NCBI GenBank assembly: GCA_964036155.1
Contig: OZ038423.1
Coordinates: 77,081,249-77,145,248 of the forward strand
DNA length: 64,000 nucleotides
Direction of reading: 5' to 3'
DNA from: Diploscapter coronatus
Taxonomy: Eukaryota > Nematoda > Chromadorea > Rhabditida > Rhabditidae
The notes beneath the pieces are model-generated. The model saw only the letters and a program-made list of their open reading frames with translations. It did no database searches and was not told the origin of the DNA. Below are positions 1-10,969 of this stretch, piece by piece. How positions within the stretch are numbered: the first letter of the stretch is position 1; each line of letters begins with the position of its first letter. Both the position numbers and the translations under genes were made by a program.

Positions 1-3000
1 CAACTGTTACACTTTCGATATTGAGGCACGTAAAAAGTGGAACGATTTATGCGAGAGGTCGGAAGGGTATAGGAAATGGAAGAAATATCGTGCGATGAGC
101 AAGAGATAGGCCAGCGAAGGCTTCGGATTTCATATATCGACTTTATTATATGACTTATGCTATCGAATAATAAATTACTATAATTGATTTTATATGGGGA
201 TTAATTCCGGCAGAATGGGTTGATGATTAGGTTTCGAAGTTCAGAGCCTTTGGGTGAAGCGAGTAGAGCCTAAAATCCAAGCAATGGAAGTCCAATGATC
301 GCAATGACTCACATCTGGACTGCTTGCGATCATCTTGAGTTGAACAGAATCGGCAGGTATTCTATCGTCTTCAACAGTAACCACGACAATTCGAATACCG
401 CTTCTCTTAGCTTCCATAGCTGCTAATGAAACATCGTCCTAATTTCAAGACTGGATAAGTTAGGATATCCTAGAAATCTACTTGGGAATATCCATCGGTA
501 AACAGAATAAGCGTCTTTCTTCTGCCACGCTCAGTAAATTGTTTCGCTGCAACGTTGATAGCTTCACCAGATTTCGTAGTTCCTCCAGCCTGTCGAGATT
601 TCAGCATCTCCCTTAATCTCATGAGATATTGAATGAACGCAAGAAGAAGCACTTGATAACATCATCCTTATTCTGGCCATCTTTCAGCTTCACAAGGACA
701 TCAGCGTGAGCCGAATACTTCATCAGCCCGACTCTCACGCCACGCTCTTCTAAAGGCATTTGATCGACAGCAGAGGCAGCAATTTCAAGATAGCTAAATT
801 TTAGAATATCAACAGTTTACTGAACTGTTTAAATATCGACTACTTTATCTGCAACGAACTTCTACAATAAATTCAAAACCACTTCGTTCAAAATGGGGTT
901 GAAATCTCAACTTCAAATAGACTAGTTCTCCGAGTTTCCATATTTCGCAAATTCAAAATTGAAAACTTCATGTACCATCAATATCGTGAACGAAAGAAGT
1001 AGCAATTATTACCGAGGGCTTTTGTCGCCTGTTCCTTGAGAAAAGTCAACCAAGAATATAACATCGAGATTGCAGTCGGATGAAGAACCTCGAACAAACG
1101 GTTTCTTACTTGAAGCTTGAGAATTCAATAGGACTCCAGCTTTGATAGTTTGCGACTGTCGCTGGAAGGATGAACTTCTAAAATTCCCATTATAGAGGAA
1201 AAGAAAATGCAAGCAACCTTGTGAAAGTAGGCTTTAAAGTTGATACTCCATTCAAAGCTAATTCAGGGTTGAACATCTTGAACTTCTTGAAGATATTGAC
1301 TGGTGTCGTTGATTTTTTCGCCGGGCTAAAGATTTTTCCTTCCAACTTTAAAGATTTCATTCATAGCACAGTACCTAGCTGTGGTAGTCTGGAATATTCT
1401 AGTTGATGTTAAAGGACGCGGGGTTGTTGTACGCTTTGTCAGAGTGAAAATATGACTGTTTGCTGTTGTTGAAATAATGGGGGTTTGTGCTGTAGGCTGG
1501 AACAGTATTCTTCCTGATACAGCTCCAGACTTAATATCCTGACTGGTCGATAATTTTCTTGGTTTTTCGAATAACTTTGTAGTCGATTGAATAGGCGGCA
1601 ACGTCGTTTGACGTAAAAGTGATCTCGAAGTGGCAGAAGGAGTAGAAGGTTTTATCACTTCATGGACTGTATGAGGTCGAATGGTAGGTTTCACTTCCGG
1701 TTTTTCAGCAGTTTTAGTCTGAACAATTTGATTTCGCAATGGACTCATTTTAATTTGAGATGTCGAAATGGTCTTCGCTGGACGTTTGGCAGGAAATCCA
1801 AGCTCCACATCATCCACATTTTCTAGTGTCAGCTTCTTTTCAGGCTTTTCGATAAATCTGCGAGTAGATGTTTCGTGAGAAGGCTTGATCGTTGAATGAG
1901 CAAATATAACTTTGATTGGTTTAGATGTCGATGTCGACTCTAAATTGTTTTGAGCGATAGGTCTTTGGATAAAGCGAAAAGGTGTTCTCGATATAGGCTG
2001 ATCGGAGTCCACTGATGTTGAAGTAGATGATTGTGCTGCCGGTTTGATTGTAGCATGCACAACCAAGTTCAAGGTTGAAAGGCTAGGCCTCCTAGTGAAT
2101 GCCTGGTCCACCGATTCCTCGATTAGATTATTTGAATGCTTGACTATTGTCTGGACGAATCTTCGAAAAGTCGTTTTTTTGGTTGGGCTTTCAGTGGGAC
2201 GAGTCAATATTCGCTCAGTTGATTGTATTGGAATCTGCGTTGTCGGTTGGAATAGTTTGATTCGCTCATGAGTTCTTGGTCGTCTTTCATTATCATCAGT
2301 TGATTGTATGAGAGAATTCTCCTTGGATCGAATATGTGATAACTCAACAGCTGCCCCATCTATATCCAATTGCTTGATTTTCGATGCGACTGAAGGTCTT
2401 TCAGTAGTAATAAAACGTCTCGGAATTCTCGAATTCGAAAGACTATTCGGCGACTGTGGCGGAGACAGGGTAGTAATTATTCGATCCTTTGTAAACCTGA
2501 CCAATGTAGGATGCGGTGGGGTTGATTTCGTCGACTTTTTGGTAAAAACGTGTAGGCTTGCAGTTGGCACTGTAGGAATCATTGGCGTGGTGATGATTGA
2601 ATCTAGAATGGAAGGATTTGGCGTTGATGTCATTTCTCTCGTAGTTCTGCTTGTCGTTGCAAACGGATCTCTAGTGGGTGTTGTCAATCGAGAGGATGAG
2701 ATGGTGATGAATTCGGTACTGACAGTACTGAAAAATGGAATTTTTAAAAGGTCAACGGATAAATTCACCTGGGTTTGCTCGTTGACTGAGCCGCTGTTTG
2801 AGTGTTTTGAATATTGGCTCTAAGCGTCGTAGTTTGAATTAGATCCTGGGTGTTTTGAACATTCAAGTTTCGAAGAGCATTGATTGCGTCCTGTTCCCTC
2901 GTCTTCGATCCTTCTTTGTCAGCTTTGCATTTTGTCAATCTCAAGAACAACTCATTCTGAGCCATGTCTCTAAAACTTTTAATTCTGAGGAAGAATGCCG

Positions 3001-3877
3001 AACTTCCTAACTTTGATTCCTTACTACCGACTCTGAAAGCATAGATCTTGTCACTGGCTTTGTTCTCATGCCAAATTTCCGTAAAATTCTTGCTGATCTT
3101 TCGATCAGTGAATATCAGAATGATGAGTGATTCATGATCTGAAACAAGGCTCATTTAGAGTAACGTTCTGAACTTTTTTACTCCGAAGTCCGGCTATTTC
3201 ATATGTGACTGCATCGAGCATCAGCTCAAATTCACCTTTCACGTGTTGTAACAAAAGAATAGCGTCATTTTTATTCTAAACAAAGTTTTTTTGGCACGAT
3301 AATTAGCAAGCCACATACTTGCATGCCAATTCGTTCATGGAATCCGGTATTTTCAATGATAGTTGATAGCAAAATTTGAGAATCTAATCCTTGTGCCGTT
3401 TCTATCGCATTTTTGATATTCTGAAAAATCTATATTGGAAGACTTTCGATCGAGTTTCCATGACTTTCGCAATTGACTGTGAAACAGGACTGGCCAAATT
3501 CCCATTTTAATTTTAGGAATTTTGTCCTAGTTTCCTCGAAAGATTGCATGGCTGCACTTTTCGAAAAAATGATACATTTTGATTAGTGCTATTTCGTTGT
3601 CATCCCATCGGGAAAAAGTGCAACCCTTCTAGCAAGTTTCCTCTCAAGTTTTCAATATCTATAATTTCGTGCATCCCTGCCTAGAGATCAAACTCAACCT
3701 TTGCTAGCGAATCCAAGTTAAAAACTTTTCAAGCTTCCGAAGATTCCAATAATGCTGTTAATTTCTAAAGGAATAAGGTACCTTAGAATTCGAAGTATCT
3801 ACGACGAAGAGAACGTCAGCACATCCCCTGACGAATCCAATCGATAAAGTGACTAGAAGCCAGGCTTTGAGTATCAT
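1..3877 (-). CDS. secreted protein with two von Willebrand factor A domains and a Thr/Ser-rich linker (partial at left edge)
   Basis: The ATG at 3877 opens a signal peptide (MILKAWLLVTLSIGF) that runs directly into a vWA start, CADVLFVVDTSNSK, whose DTSNS fits the MIDAS DxSxS motif. The exon ends at 3782 with a GT donor. Later exons give the rest of this domain (INIKNAIETAQG region near 3390-3430, then LIILIFTDRK near 3120). A long open stretch, about 1330-2900, is dominated by Thr, Ser, Pro and Arg, with recurrent RRFI/RFIQ-type units; it looks like an extended, probably O-glycosylated linker. A second vWA follows: LDVIFLVDFSQGTGD near 1040, GGTTKSGEAINVA near 560, LILFTDGYS near 500, and RIVVVTVEDD near 380. 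MIDAS 2 is degenerate (DFSQG). vWA domains bind extracellular ligands or matrix. The C-terminal end was not found before base 1. Several splice junctions are not resolved, so the exon chain is approximate; the family and order of domains are firm. Confidence 0.8.
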
Positions 3878-4589
3878 GCAAAAGGAAGGGTGTTAGACTT
3901 GTGTTCACAACAATAATAGTCGAATATTCGATTGTTTCATCCATTTCATGCAATGACTTGTCTCTGCATCTCTCCCGCATCATATTCCTTCTAATTTCTC
4001 TCAATCTATTTGCTTATCCAAGTATAGCATCTTCCACACGCTGAGGCTGAGACGCGCGAGATTTTATTGCTTGCAGCAGGATGGATCTGTCAACAGTCTA
4101 ATGAGACGATGGCGATTTGGCTAATTGGAACCGTTGGTAGAAAAAGCCGATTTACAAGGATAACTTGCAAGGCTCATCATAATCTTAGCTAATGCAACGC
4201 AAATTTTTCTTCTGAACAACATAGTTCGAGTCCGTGGACTTCATGGTACAATGACTAGATAATCTTGTTTTATTGTATGGATAGCTTTTTGCACGGAACT
4301 CTCCTCATCCGACGATTTTTTTGTCGACTCGCAGTTTTTTCTGCCTGTTTGTCGTGTTCGATGCTTGTCTAGCCTTGACGCATTTCCTTATACAACAAGC
4401 AGCGATCCTCTTTGTGCCCCCGGCGACGGACACGGCGTTCTCGATTTGACAGCTGCTATATAAGCGAAATGCCGGTCGGGTGGCAATTCCGCCGCTTGTC
4501 GTCTTGCCGCCAGTCTGTCGAGCATTGCCATCTACGGAAAACGCTCAAAGCCTCTGGCTTTCATCACTTGACTCGAAAATTCGACTCCC
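3878..4589. other. intergenic region between the vWA gene and the first ShKT gene
   Basis: This is a divergent promoter region. I see no coding exon with splice sites. ORFs on the + strand at 4412-4630 and 4480-4668 are out of frame with the downstream ShKT exons and look like 5' untranslated sequence. A TATA-like element is present at 4457-4464. Confidence 0.5.
4457..4464 (+). promoter_or_regulatory. TATA box-like element upstream of the ShKT gene
   Basis: TATATAAG lies about 126 bases before the start codon at 4590. That leaves room for a transcription start near 4490 and a leader of about 100 bases. Position and sequence fit a core promoter; no other evidence supports it. Confidence 0.4.
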
Positions 4590-5405
4590 ATGCGTATTTA
4601 TTCGGTTTTATTGTTCATCAACGGTGGTAAGTGAAAAAGAGTTATTTTTGTATGATCTCATATTTTAGTCATTGACAACACATTGACGTACAGCACTCAG
4701 CCGCCCTGCTGCAGAGACCATTTGGGCACTCCAGCCTGTCAAAGGCTTTACAAATCGAACAGTCGGTTATTTGTTCGAAAATGCAACACGAATGCTGAAT
4801 TTCGGTAATCTTGAATGACCTTTCTTCAGTTTGTAAGAAAACGTTAAATATCAGATTGGTGCAATGCTGTTCGACATGCAACCGACCAGGAATGTCGATG
4901 GCTTATGACTTGGTCGCGAGATCACTTGTGTCTGAACACTGCTTCGACCGATACGGGAAGCAATTTTGTGACAGATACGTGAATGCGACCGACATCTTTG
5001 AACCAAGATCATGGTCGTGGTGAGCTATACATTGTCAGATTCAGCAACTTCTGAAATAACAATATTTAGCGACGGAGAGAACCCCCAAATAGCATTCAGA
5101 GCATGCCGAGAATCATGCGGTAAGGAATTCGGTCAAAATTAATTTGCTCAAGCCACTATTATTTTGATGATTCAAGCATTTCAGGGTTCTGTAACTTTTC
5201 CATCATTCACTACACACTCGAAAATGCACAAAAGGTAGGAATAATTTGCGAAAAGATTGAAGACAGAAATGTGGCCATTCAGTCATGTCGAACAAAGAAG
5301 TCAACGTGGCGAGATCGACTTTTGCAATTGAAATACGGTGGAACGCACAATTGGCTGTTAGATACAGACATAAAGGATTTGGCTAACGAGTTCAGGATCC
5401 AATGA
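4590..5405 (+). CDS. secreted double-ShKT-domain protein A
   Basis: Five exons join in frame: 4590-4626, 4669-4804, 4855-5019, 5070-5119 and 5185-5405, all with GT..AG introns. The first exon encodes a signal peptide (MRIYSVLLFING). The mature protein has two ShKT-like Cys modules. Module 1 begins CCRDHLGTPAC and ends KCNTNAEFRLVQCCSTC. Module 2 begins HCFDRYGKQFC and ends AFRACRESCGFC. The ShKT family consensus is C-x-D...C...C-x-x-N-x-x-[FM]-x-x-x-C-x-x-x-C, which both match. A C-terminal tail of about 60 residues follows with two more Cys. The ATG at 4590 was chosen because only this frame continues into exon 2; longer ORFs upstream run into a stop. A paralogue lies tail-to-tail at 5581-6386. 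ShKT modules in nematodes occur in many secreted proteins; the ligand or target here is unknown. Confidence 0.85.
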
Positions 5406-5580
5406 ATCTTACCTTTGAAAGTACAAAGAATTATTGTTGTTTTTGTTAGTTCATAAAACTTGCCGTGTACTTTAATTTATTTCATCTACATACAACTAGC
5501 ACAGCTAGAAAATGAACGTAACTCGAAACTGCTTACTTTTAAGGACAATAAATGGTAAGGACAGAAAGAATAAGCATTTT

Positions 5581-6386
5581 CTAAATGCACTTTGTCGGAT
5601 CAGGTGCATTTTTCCAGTCCAAAGAGCAAAATCCACAGGTCTGTCGACACACTCGGAATGCCAGGCGGAAATGGGAGGTGTGGCATGACCATCTATAAAA
5701 ATCGGAGGCTTTGAAAATATGTATGTGAATAAAGTGGTTTGTAAAATGGGGTCTGTCAAAAACTTACCGTCCCGCACTCCATGCATCAGCGTTTTTCTCG
5801 AATTTACTGCAGTACGCCGAAGACATTCTATCAAAACAATTCGTACTATTTCCTTGTGAGAAGAATCTAAAACAATGAAATCCGAAGAGTTTGGAATATC
5901 GCGAATCTTACCTATGGGCTCTATCTCGATAACTGTCGCCAGATTCACTGCATGCCTTACAACAAATAACCAAAGAAAAGTCAGGTTCGGTAGCACATCT
6001 GAATTCAAAATTCCAGTAAAATAATACAAGAGAAAGTTACTTCTTCGAAAATTCTTTCAGGTCGTTTGCTTTCATAGCTCGACAAATCGAGCCTCCGGAT
6101 TCGTCCTTACAGCAAGGCAAGGGTCTGTTGGCATCCAATGAAATGGTCTTACGACTTACTGAAAATAAATCAGACCTAACAAATAAAAAGGAAAGCTTAC
6201 GTATCGGTGAGCCTCTCGCATACGGTAGTGGAACGACGTGCTGTCTTCTGGGTGCATACATACTAGCACACGATAAACCTACCAGACAAAAATAAGTCAC
6301 AAAATCACACGAAACAAATTACCAATCATAACCGATAAAAACTTCAAGGCAGCAACTTTACGCCAATCTGATCCAGCTACCATCAT
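5581..6386 (-). CDS. secreted double-ShKT-domain protein B (paralogue of the 4590-5405 gene)
   Basis: Six exons join in frame on the minus strand: 6386-6323, 6278-6201, 6158-6041, 5998-5912, 5866-5768 and 5692-5581. Exon 1 encodes a signal peptide (KVAALKFLSVMIGLSCAS region). Module 1 begins PCCKDESGGSIC and ends KKCATEPDFSLVICCKAC. Module 2 begins NCFDRMSSAYCSKF and ends AFRVCRQTCGFC, and the stop follows about 20 residues later. The Cys framework, the CFDR start of module 2 and the AFR-C-R-x-[TS]-CGFC ending match the convergent neighbour, so the two are duplicates. This copy has a longer N-terminal pre-domain segment and a shorter tail. The 3' ends of the two genes are only 175 bases apart. 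An upstream GTG-initiated reading of exon 2 was rejected because splicing to exon 1 restores a normal ATG and signal peptide. Confidence 0.85.
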
Positions 6387-6825
6387 TCGTAAGTGAATCG
6401 ATAGCTTGTTTAGGGGTTTGGATCAGAAAAAGTCCAGGCCAGACGAAATGTCGTGGGATGGATTTTCAGGCAACTACGGGGAGATCCTCGGTGTGTCGAC
6501 TGTCATTTCGATGCATCTCACAGGCCGAGCTGCAATCTAGCCATCTCAAGGCGTGAGCTGCACGTCTAAGCTAAACCCAACGCACCTATATCTCTCTCCC
6601 CGTAGCTGCTTTGCTTTTTGTGCGCGGCGTAACCAAATAAACCTCAGCATAGGCAGGAAAAAAGAAGCTAAATGGAGAATCCGATCTGCAAAAAATAGAC
6701 CTGACGCATCCATAAAAAGGGATAAATTGCGATTCGTGAGGGTCTATAGTGCAAGTAGGCGTGAATTGCCATGTGTGTATAGTAAAACTCATTAAATAAA
6801 AATATCAGAACACAGTATCCTGTAG
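6387..6825. other. intergenic region upstream of ShKT gene B
   Basis: This holds the presumed promoter of the minus-strand ShKT gene. ORFs at 6553-6795 (+) and 6586-6792 (-) overlap each other and have no recognisable domain or splice support. I see nothing else in it. Confidence 0.4.
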
Positions 6826-7098
6826 ATTGGAATCGAACATGTAGAAGCTTTTCTAAAACGAAGCAACTTATATGCAGAAAGTGTTATTCGAGACCTAAGA
6901 AAAAGTGAGCGTGACCATGCTTTAGAATTTTGTCATAAGTCTAACTGTTATAGCCTGCGCATAACATCGTGTGAATTGGAATGCAAACAAGCCCGTAAAG
7001 CATTTTCAGATCAAAGGAATCTTGATCTTGGAAGTTTCAAATTATCTAATATTTTAGTTCAGGCGGGTGTGGCGCATGCCATTGTTCAGAAAACTTAA
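6826..7098 (+). other. orphan exon-like ORF with four clustered Cys, function unknown
   Basis: A 90-codon open stretch follows a possible 3' splice site (CCTGTAG at 6819-6825) and ends at TAA 7096-7098. It has no ATG at its start, so it would need an upstream exon, which I could not identify. The reading is protein-like: a helical, charged N-terminal part (HVEAFLKRSNLYAESVIRD) is followed by ALEFCHKSNC and TSCELECKQARKAF. I recognise no family. It may be a terminal exon, a gene relic, or chance. Confidence 0.35.
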
Positions 7099-7526
7099 CA
7101 AGCTTTGATAAAATGCTAACTAAATCGGTGTACAACATCATGAAACGTGAGTGCAATCATACCTAATCAATCTATCCAAATCGTGAAGATTTTTATTTTT
7201 CAGTAAAATAAATTTATCGCTAATTGGATACAAATCAATCTGACCCGAATTTTGTCGTGTAAAACATCGTTTCAACAAAACTATCAACAGATTAACAAGA
7301 AAATTGCCTAGCCTAATCGCTATGAACATTTTGAGAAGCACGGTGATTCAAATAAACCACTTGCTTTCAAATAGTAATTGTCTGGAATCAGACATTTGCG
7401 GAATACCGAAATGAAATGAAAACCTTTTTTTCTAAAAAGTAAAGTTGGGCCTTTGGGGGAAAGACTCGAATAATTTAAGGGTATTCAGCGCAAAGCTTGT
7501 ATTTTTAATCTTATCGGTCTCTTTCA

Positions 7527-8887
7527 TTATTCCTCGTCCGGTTTGTTGGCCGCTTCCTGCGCCTTCCTTAGCAATTCCCGCTTCTCGAACTCCGTCCAGT
7601 CGTACTTGCATCTGTAGGGCTGAAACCGCTCGGGAATGCCTAAAAAATATATTACCTTTGAAACTTTGAATGAAAACTCGAACTTTTCGATCGAAATGCT
7701 CGCAGTTCCTTCCACTTCTCGTAGTCTTGTTGCTGGTCCTGAAAGAAACAATTGTTTGACAATTTCATTAAACATGGATTTTCAACGCTATTCCATTAAC
7801 GTTTCAGGAGAATATTGGTGAAACGTTCAATCAGTTTGTGGCAATTTCTGGTAAGACCTAGGCAGACATTCAGACGAAAAGTTAAATTAAAAGTGAGGGG
7901 CCCGCTAAATTTTAGCGGAATATTTAGCTCGGAAAACTTCCGCACCAAGGAGTTGGTCTAAGTCTTGCCTGGATTCGTTTTGAAATTCACCAAGCATTTA
8001 CGATTTTATCAAATGAATGGATTTTGCAAGTGAAGCAGGGGCGTGTCCGAATGTTTCAAAATTTAAATTCCGAGCGCTCCTAGTTTAAAGTATTTCGAAA
8101 GTTGCTTCTTTATTACGACTTTCCCAAAAACTCACAATAATGTTGAGTCCAGTGGTGAGAGGAATGGTCCCAATGCTGACGAGGTAGGCGAGTTTGGCCT
8201 TGCCAGTCAAGCCGTACACGAACATGTTCGTCATCATGAATGTCGCGAACATCGAAATCGCGCCGATCGTCAGACCTGGCTCGGGGTCCTGAATTCATCT
8301 TTTCTAAAATTTTCGTGAAAAGAATGATTCTGTGAAATTTTTTGGGAAATATGCTATTCAGAAATATTCTAAACTAGATTTGCTCAGCAAAATTTCGTTG
8401 AAGGTGTTGATGCTCCTCCAATAAACCCCAAAATAACCCTCGAAACAAAAGTGGAATTTTCGGGATTATGAATTTAGATATTGTCAAAATGTTCGAGAAA
8501 ATGAGCTGATTTTTCAACATTTATTCGGGAAATTGAATATTCGAAGACGTTGCTCATTTTGCTCCGAAAGTTCTTGACACCTAATCATACCCTTTAAAAA
8601 AATTACAGGATAAATCAGACCAAAATCGAATTTTCAAATTTTTGTCAAAATAGGTCGATTTCAATAAAATTGTTTGAAAGTTCAAGTATCAATGGGTGCT
8701 GCTCATTTTGCCAGACAGTACTTGGCAAATATCAATGTTCTTCTTCAGAAAATTTGAAAAGAAGTTCATGAAAATCATTTTAAAATAGACTTCGAGATGT
8801 TCAACCAACCTTGAAAATTCCGAAAAGCTGTCTGTTCTTCTGCGTCACGTTTGGGTTTTCTTCATCAATGTCGTTTATTGACGCCAT
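7527..8887 (-). CDS. small two-pass membrane protein, function unknown
   Basis: The ATG at 8887 lies 7 bases after a TTTCAG acceptor, which suggests a spliced-leader site. Exon 1 (8887-8810, 26 codons) is hydrophilic (MASINDIDEENPNVTQKNRQ). Exon 2 (8288-8136, 51 codons, phase 0) encodes two hydrophobic stretches, LTIGAISMFATFMMTNMFVY and LAYLVSIGTIPLTTGLNII, with GKAK between them as a tight basic loop. Exon 3 starts at 7738 with a charged region (DQQQDYEKWKELRAF). The last exon starts at 7639 and ends with TAA at 7527-7529 (IPERFQPYRCKYDWTEFEKR and an acidic tail). Total is about 140 residues. The phase between exons 3 and 4 does not fit the obvious donor at 7655, so the true donor is probably slightly upstream. 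The size and layout resemble small organelle membrane proteins, but I do not recognise the family. Confidence 0.65.
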
Positions 8888-10969
8888 CGCCGGACTGAAA
8901 TCATCGAGATAGCTAGGATAATTCACGGGAATTCAAGAAAATACGTCGAAAATTGAAAGAAAATCGACTCACGACTTTATAAACCTTATGTCTTCGAAAC
9001 GTCCTACGTTTACACCCGAAGAAAGGAACTCTTTACTCGGAAAAATATTGCAGGGCTTGGACTCGAGTTCAACTTACAACTCTTGTAGGTTGGAAATTTA
9101 CAACCCTTGCAAGTGAATTTTCCATAGTAAATTGGGCAATTTACAACATAGCTTACAAGCCTTTTAGTCACTTACAAGGGTTAAGTTGAACTTGAGTCCA
9201 AGCCCAGATTGTGCAGAGGTTATATAGCGCTGCATGACCTCTGCAATACTTTCTCGAGTTGCGACATTTCCGAATTGCCATCGATTTTTATCGAATTTTA
9301 AATTTTCGACTTCGATGACTTTTTAAATTTTGATCATTTTTCATTTAAAATAAATTTTTGAAAACTACAATTCTACATTCAGTAAAAACCTGAAAAACAG
9401 TAGGAGCTTTATTATCAAACAAAATTCTTGCAAATATGCGACTACACCACAAGATACATAATTCCATATATGCAGCGAGAAAATAATGAATAGAAGCAAC
9501 AAATCAAGTCAAATACAAATGAATACCGAATACAACGTCGTTGAATATTGAATTGAATAGATAGCATAAAGATGAGTTACGCCGAATTGACGAATTTCCG
9601 CTTACACGTTTTCTGCAGCGGAGGTAGAACGGTTGTATAAATTTAATCGGGTCAGGTAAGCATGAGATAGAGATAGTCAAATGTGATGTGGATATATGAA
9701 AATTTCATAGCAAAAATAAACAAAACAGAAATACAAACTTTCACCGAGTAAAATATCGACGTTTCTGCAATTTTACAAGAAAAACCTCGACGATTTTGCA
9801 AATTTACAGAAACATACGACTAAAACCCCAGAACATATGAAATGAATATTCTGCGATTCACCGAAATTCATATAACAACTAGCAAATAATGCAAAAATAA
9901 TAGAAAAAATCATCGGTCAATAATGAAAATCACCGTTTCAGGAAAGTTTACAACTGTATTACTTTAGAAGCAAAAACGCAATGCAAATAAAAATTTTCTT
10001 CATTCGAAAATTTAGTCTGCTAAAATATGCAGGTGAACATTATTTTTTTGGGGTTTTTCAAGTTTTTTTAGTTGAAAATGAAAACTACACGCATCACAAA
10101 TCGCTTGAAGACGAGGCAAGCGGACCCATAAAACTCCAACATGAAAATGATACAATTCTAAATATACGGGCCCGTATTATCGTGCAGATCGCAAGTGATG
10201 GTCGATTAAAGGTCTTATGGTTGTATAGGAGTAGAGGTAAGATAGCGGTTGTTAGATATTGGTGTAGCACAGGGATGATGGACGGACGAACAAAAAGAAA
10301 TTTGGTGATGGTGAACTTCTGCAATCATGAAAGAAAGTGTTTAGTTCTGGATAAAAATTCTGGCAGAAATTCACGAATTCTGACTCTGCTATGAGCAGAC
10401 GATAAGAATAAAATACAATAGATGTGAAAGAAAATCGTGCTAATTGAAATATCAATTACTCTCACATGAAGACGCGATGCTCGTAAGTTGTTTTTCCTGT
10501 ATGAGTTTGATAAAACATCTTTTAAAGACGTGCGTACTAATCAGCATGACCGAATGAGTAATTTATGATGAATAAGTAATGCCATACATCACCGTGGTCG
10601 ATTCGCCGAAACTTCAAGAAATGGAAATGAAAATTTGTCAGATATAATTTCTACCTGCAAAACTCTCAGTGTTCAGTGTTCAACATTTTCGAACGAAAAT
10701 AACTGCTACATTGAAGTTGTGACGAATCGATGCTTAAAATAGTCAACTACGACTAAAAAGCTTTCAAATAAACTGCAGCTATGACTAAAGTGAAAACCGA
10801 ATCAATAAATTATCAAAATCATTCGTTAAAATGAAAATAGTGGATTTTCAGAAGGCTTCCTATTTCGAAACTAGTTTTCGAGCCTTCGAAAAATTTTCAG
10901 ATCGATCGATAAAACATTTCTGGTTTAATCCAAATACTGAACACTTTGTAGGCTCTCTAGGCAAGAATG
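8888..10969. other. intergenic region with a fold-back repeat, downstream of daf-12
   Basis: This gap contains the promoter of the 7527-8887 gene and the 3' flank of daf-12. It holds a 34-bp dispersed repeat at 8978-9011 and an inverted-repeat element at 9053-9205. A 137-codon ORF at 9981-10394 (+) has AT-rich codon use, no recognisable domain and no splice sites, and is probably chance. Confidence 0.5.
9053..9205. repeat. fold-back (MITE-like) element with 24-bp terminal inverted repeats
   Basis: The left arm 9053-9076 (GGGCTTGGACTCGAGTTCAA...) and the right arm 9182-9205 are inverted copies with one mismatch in 24. Internal sub-repeats of the type TTACAA(C/G) occur between them. No clear target-site duplication was seen. 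Confidence 0.7.

Noticed and set aside
6037..6300. ShKT gene B starting at a GTG at 6300
   Set aside because: Splicing from an upstream exon with ATG at 6386 gives a proper signal peptide and matching phase.
9981..10394. 137-codon ORF on the + strand downstream of daf-12
   Set aside because: AT-driven codon use, no similarity that I recognise and ORFs of like size on the opposite strand.
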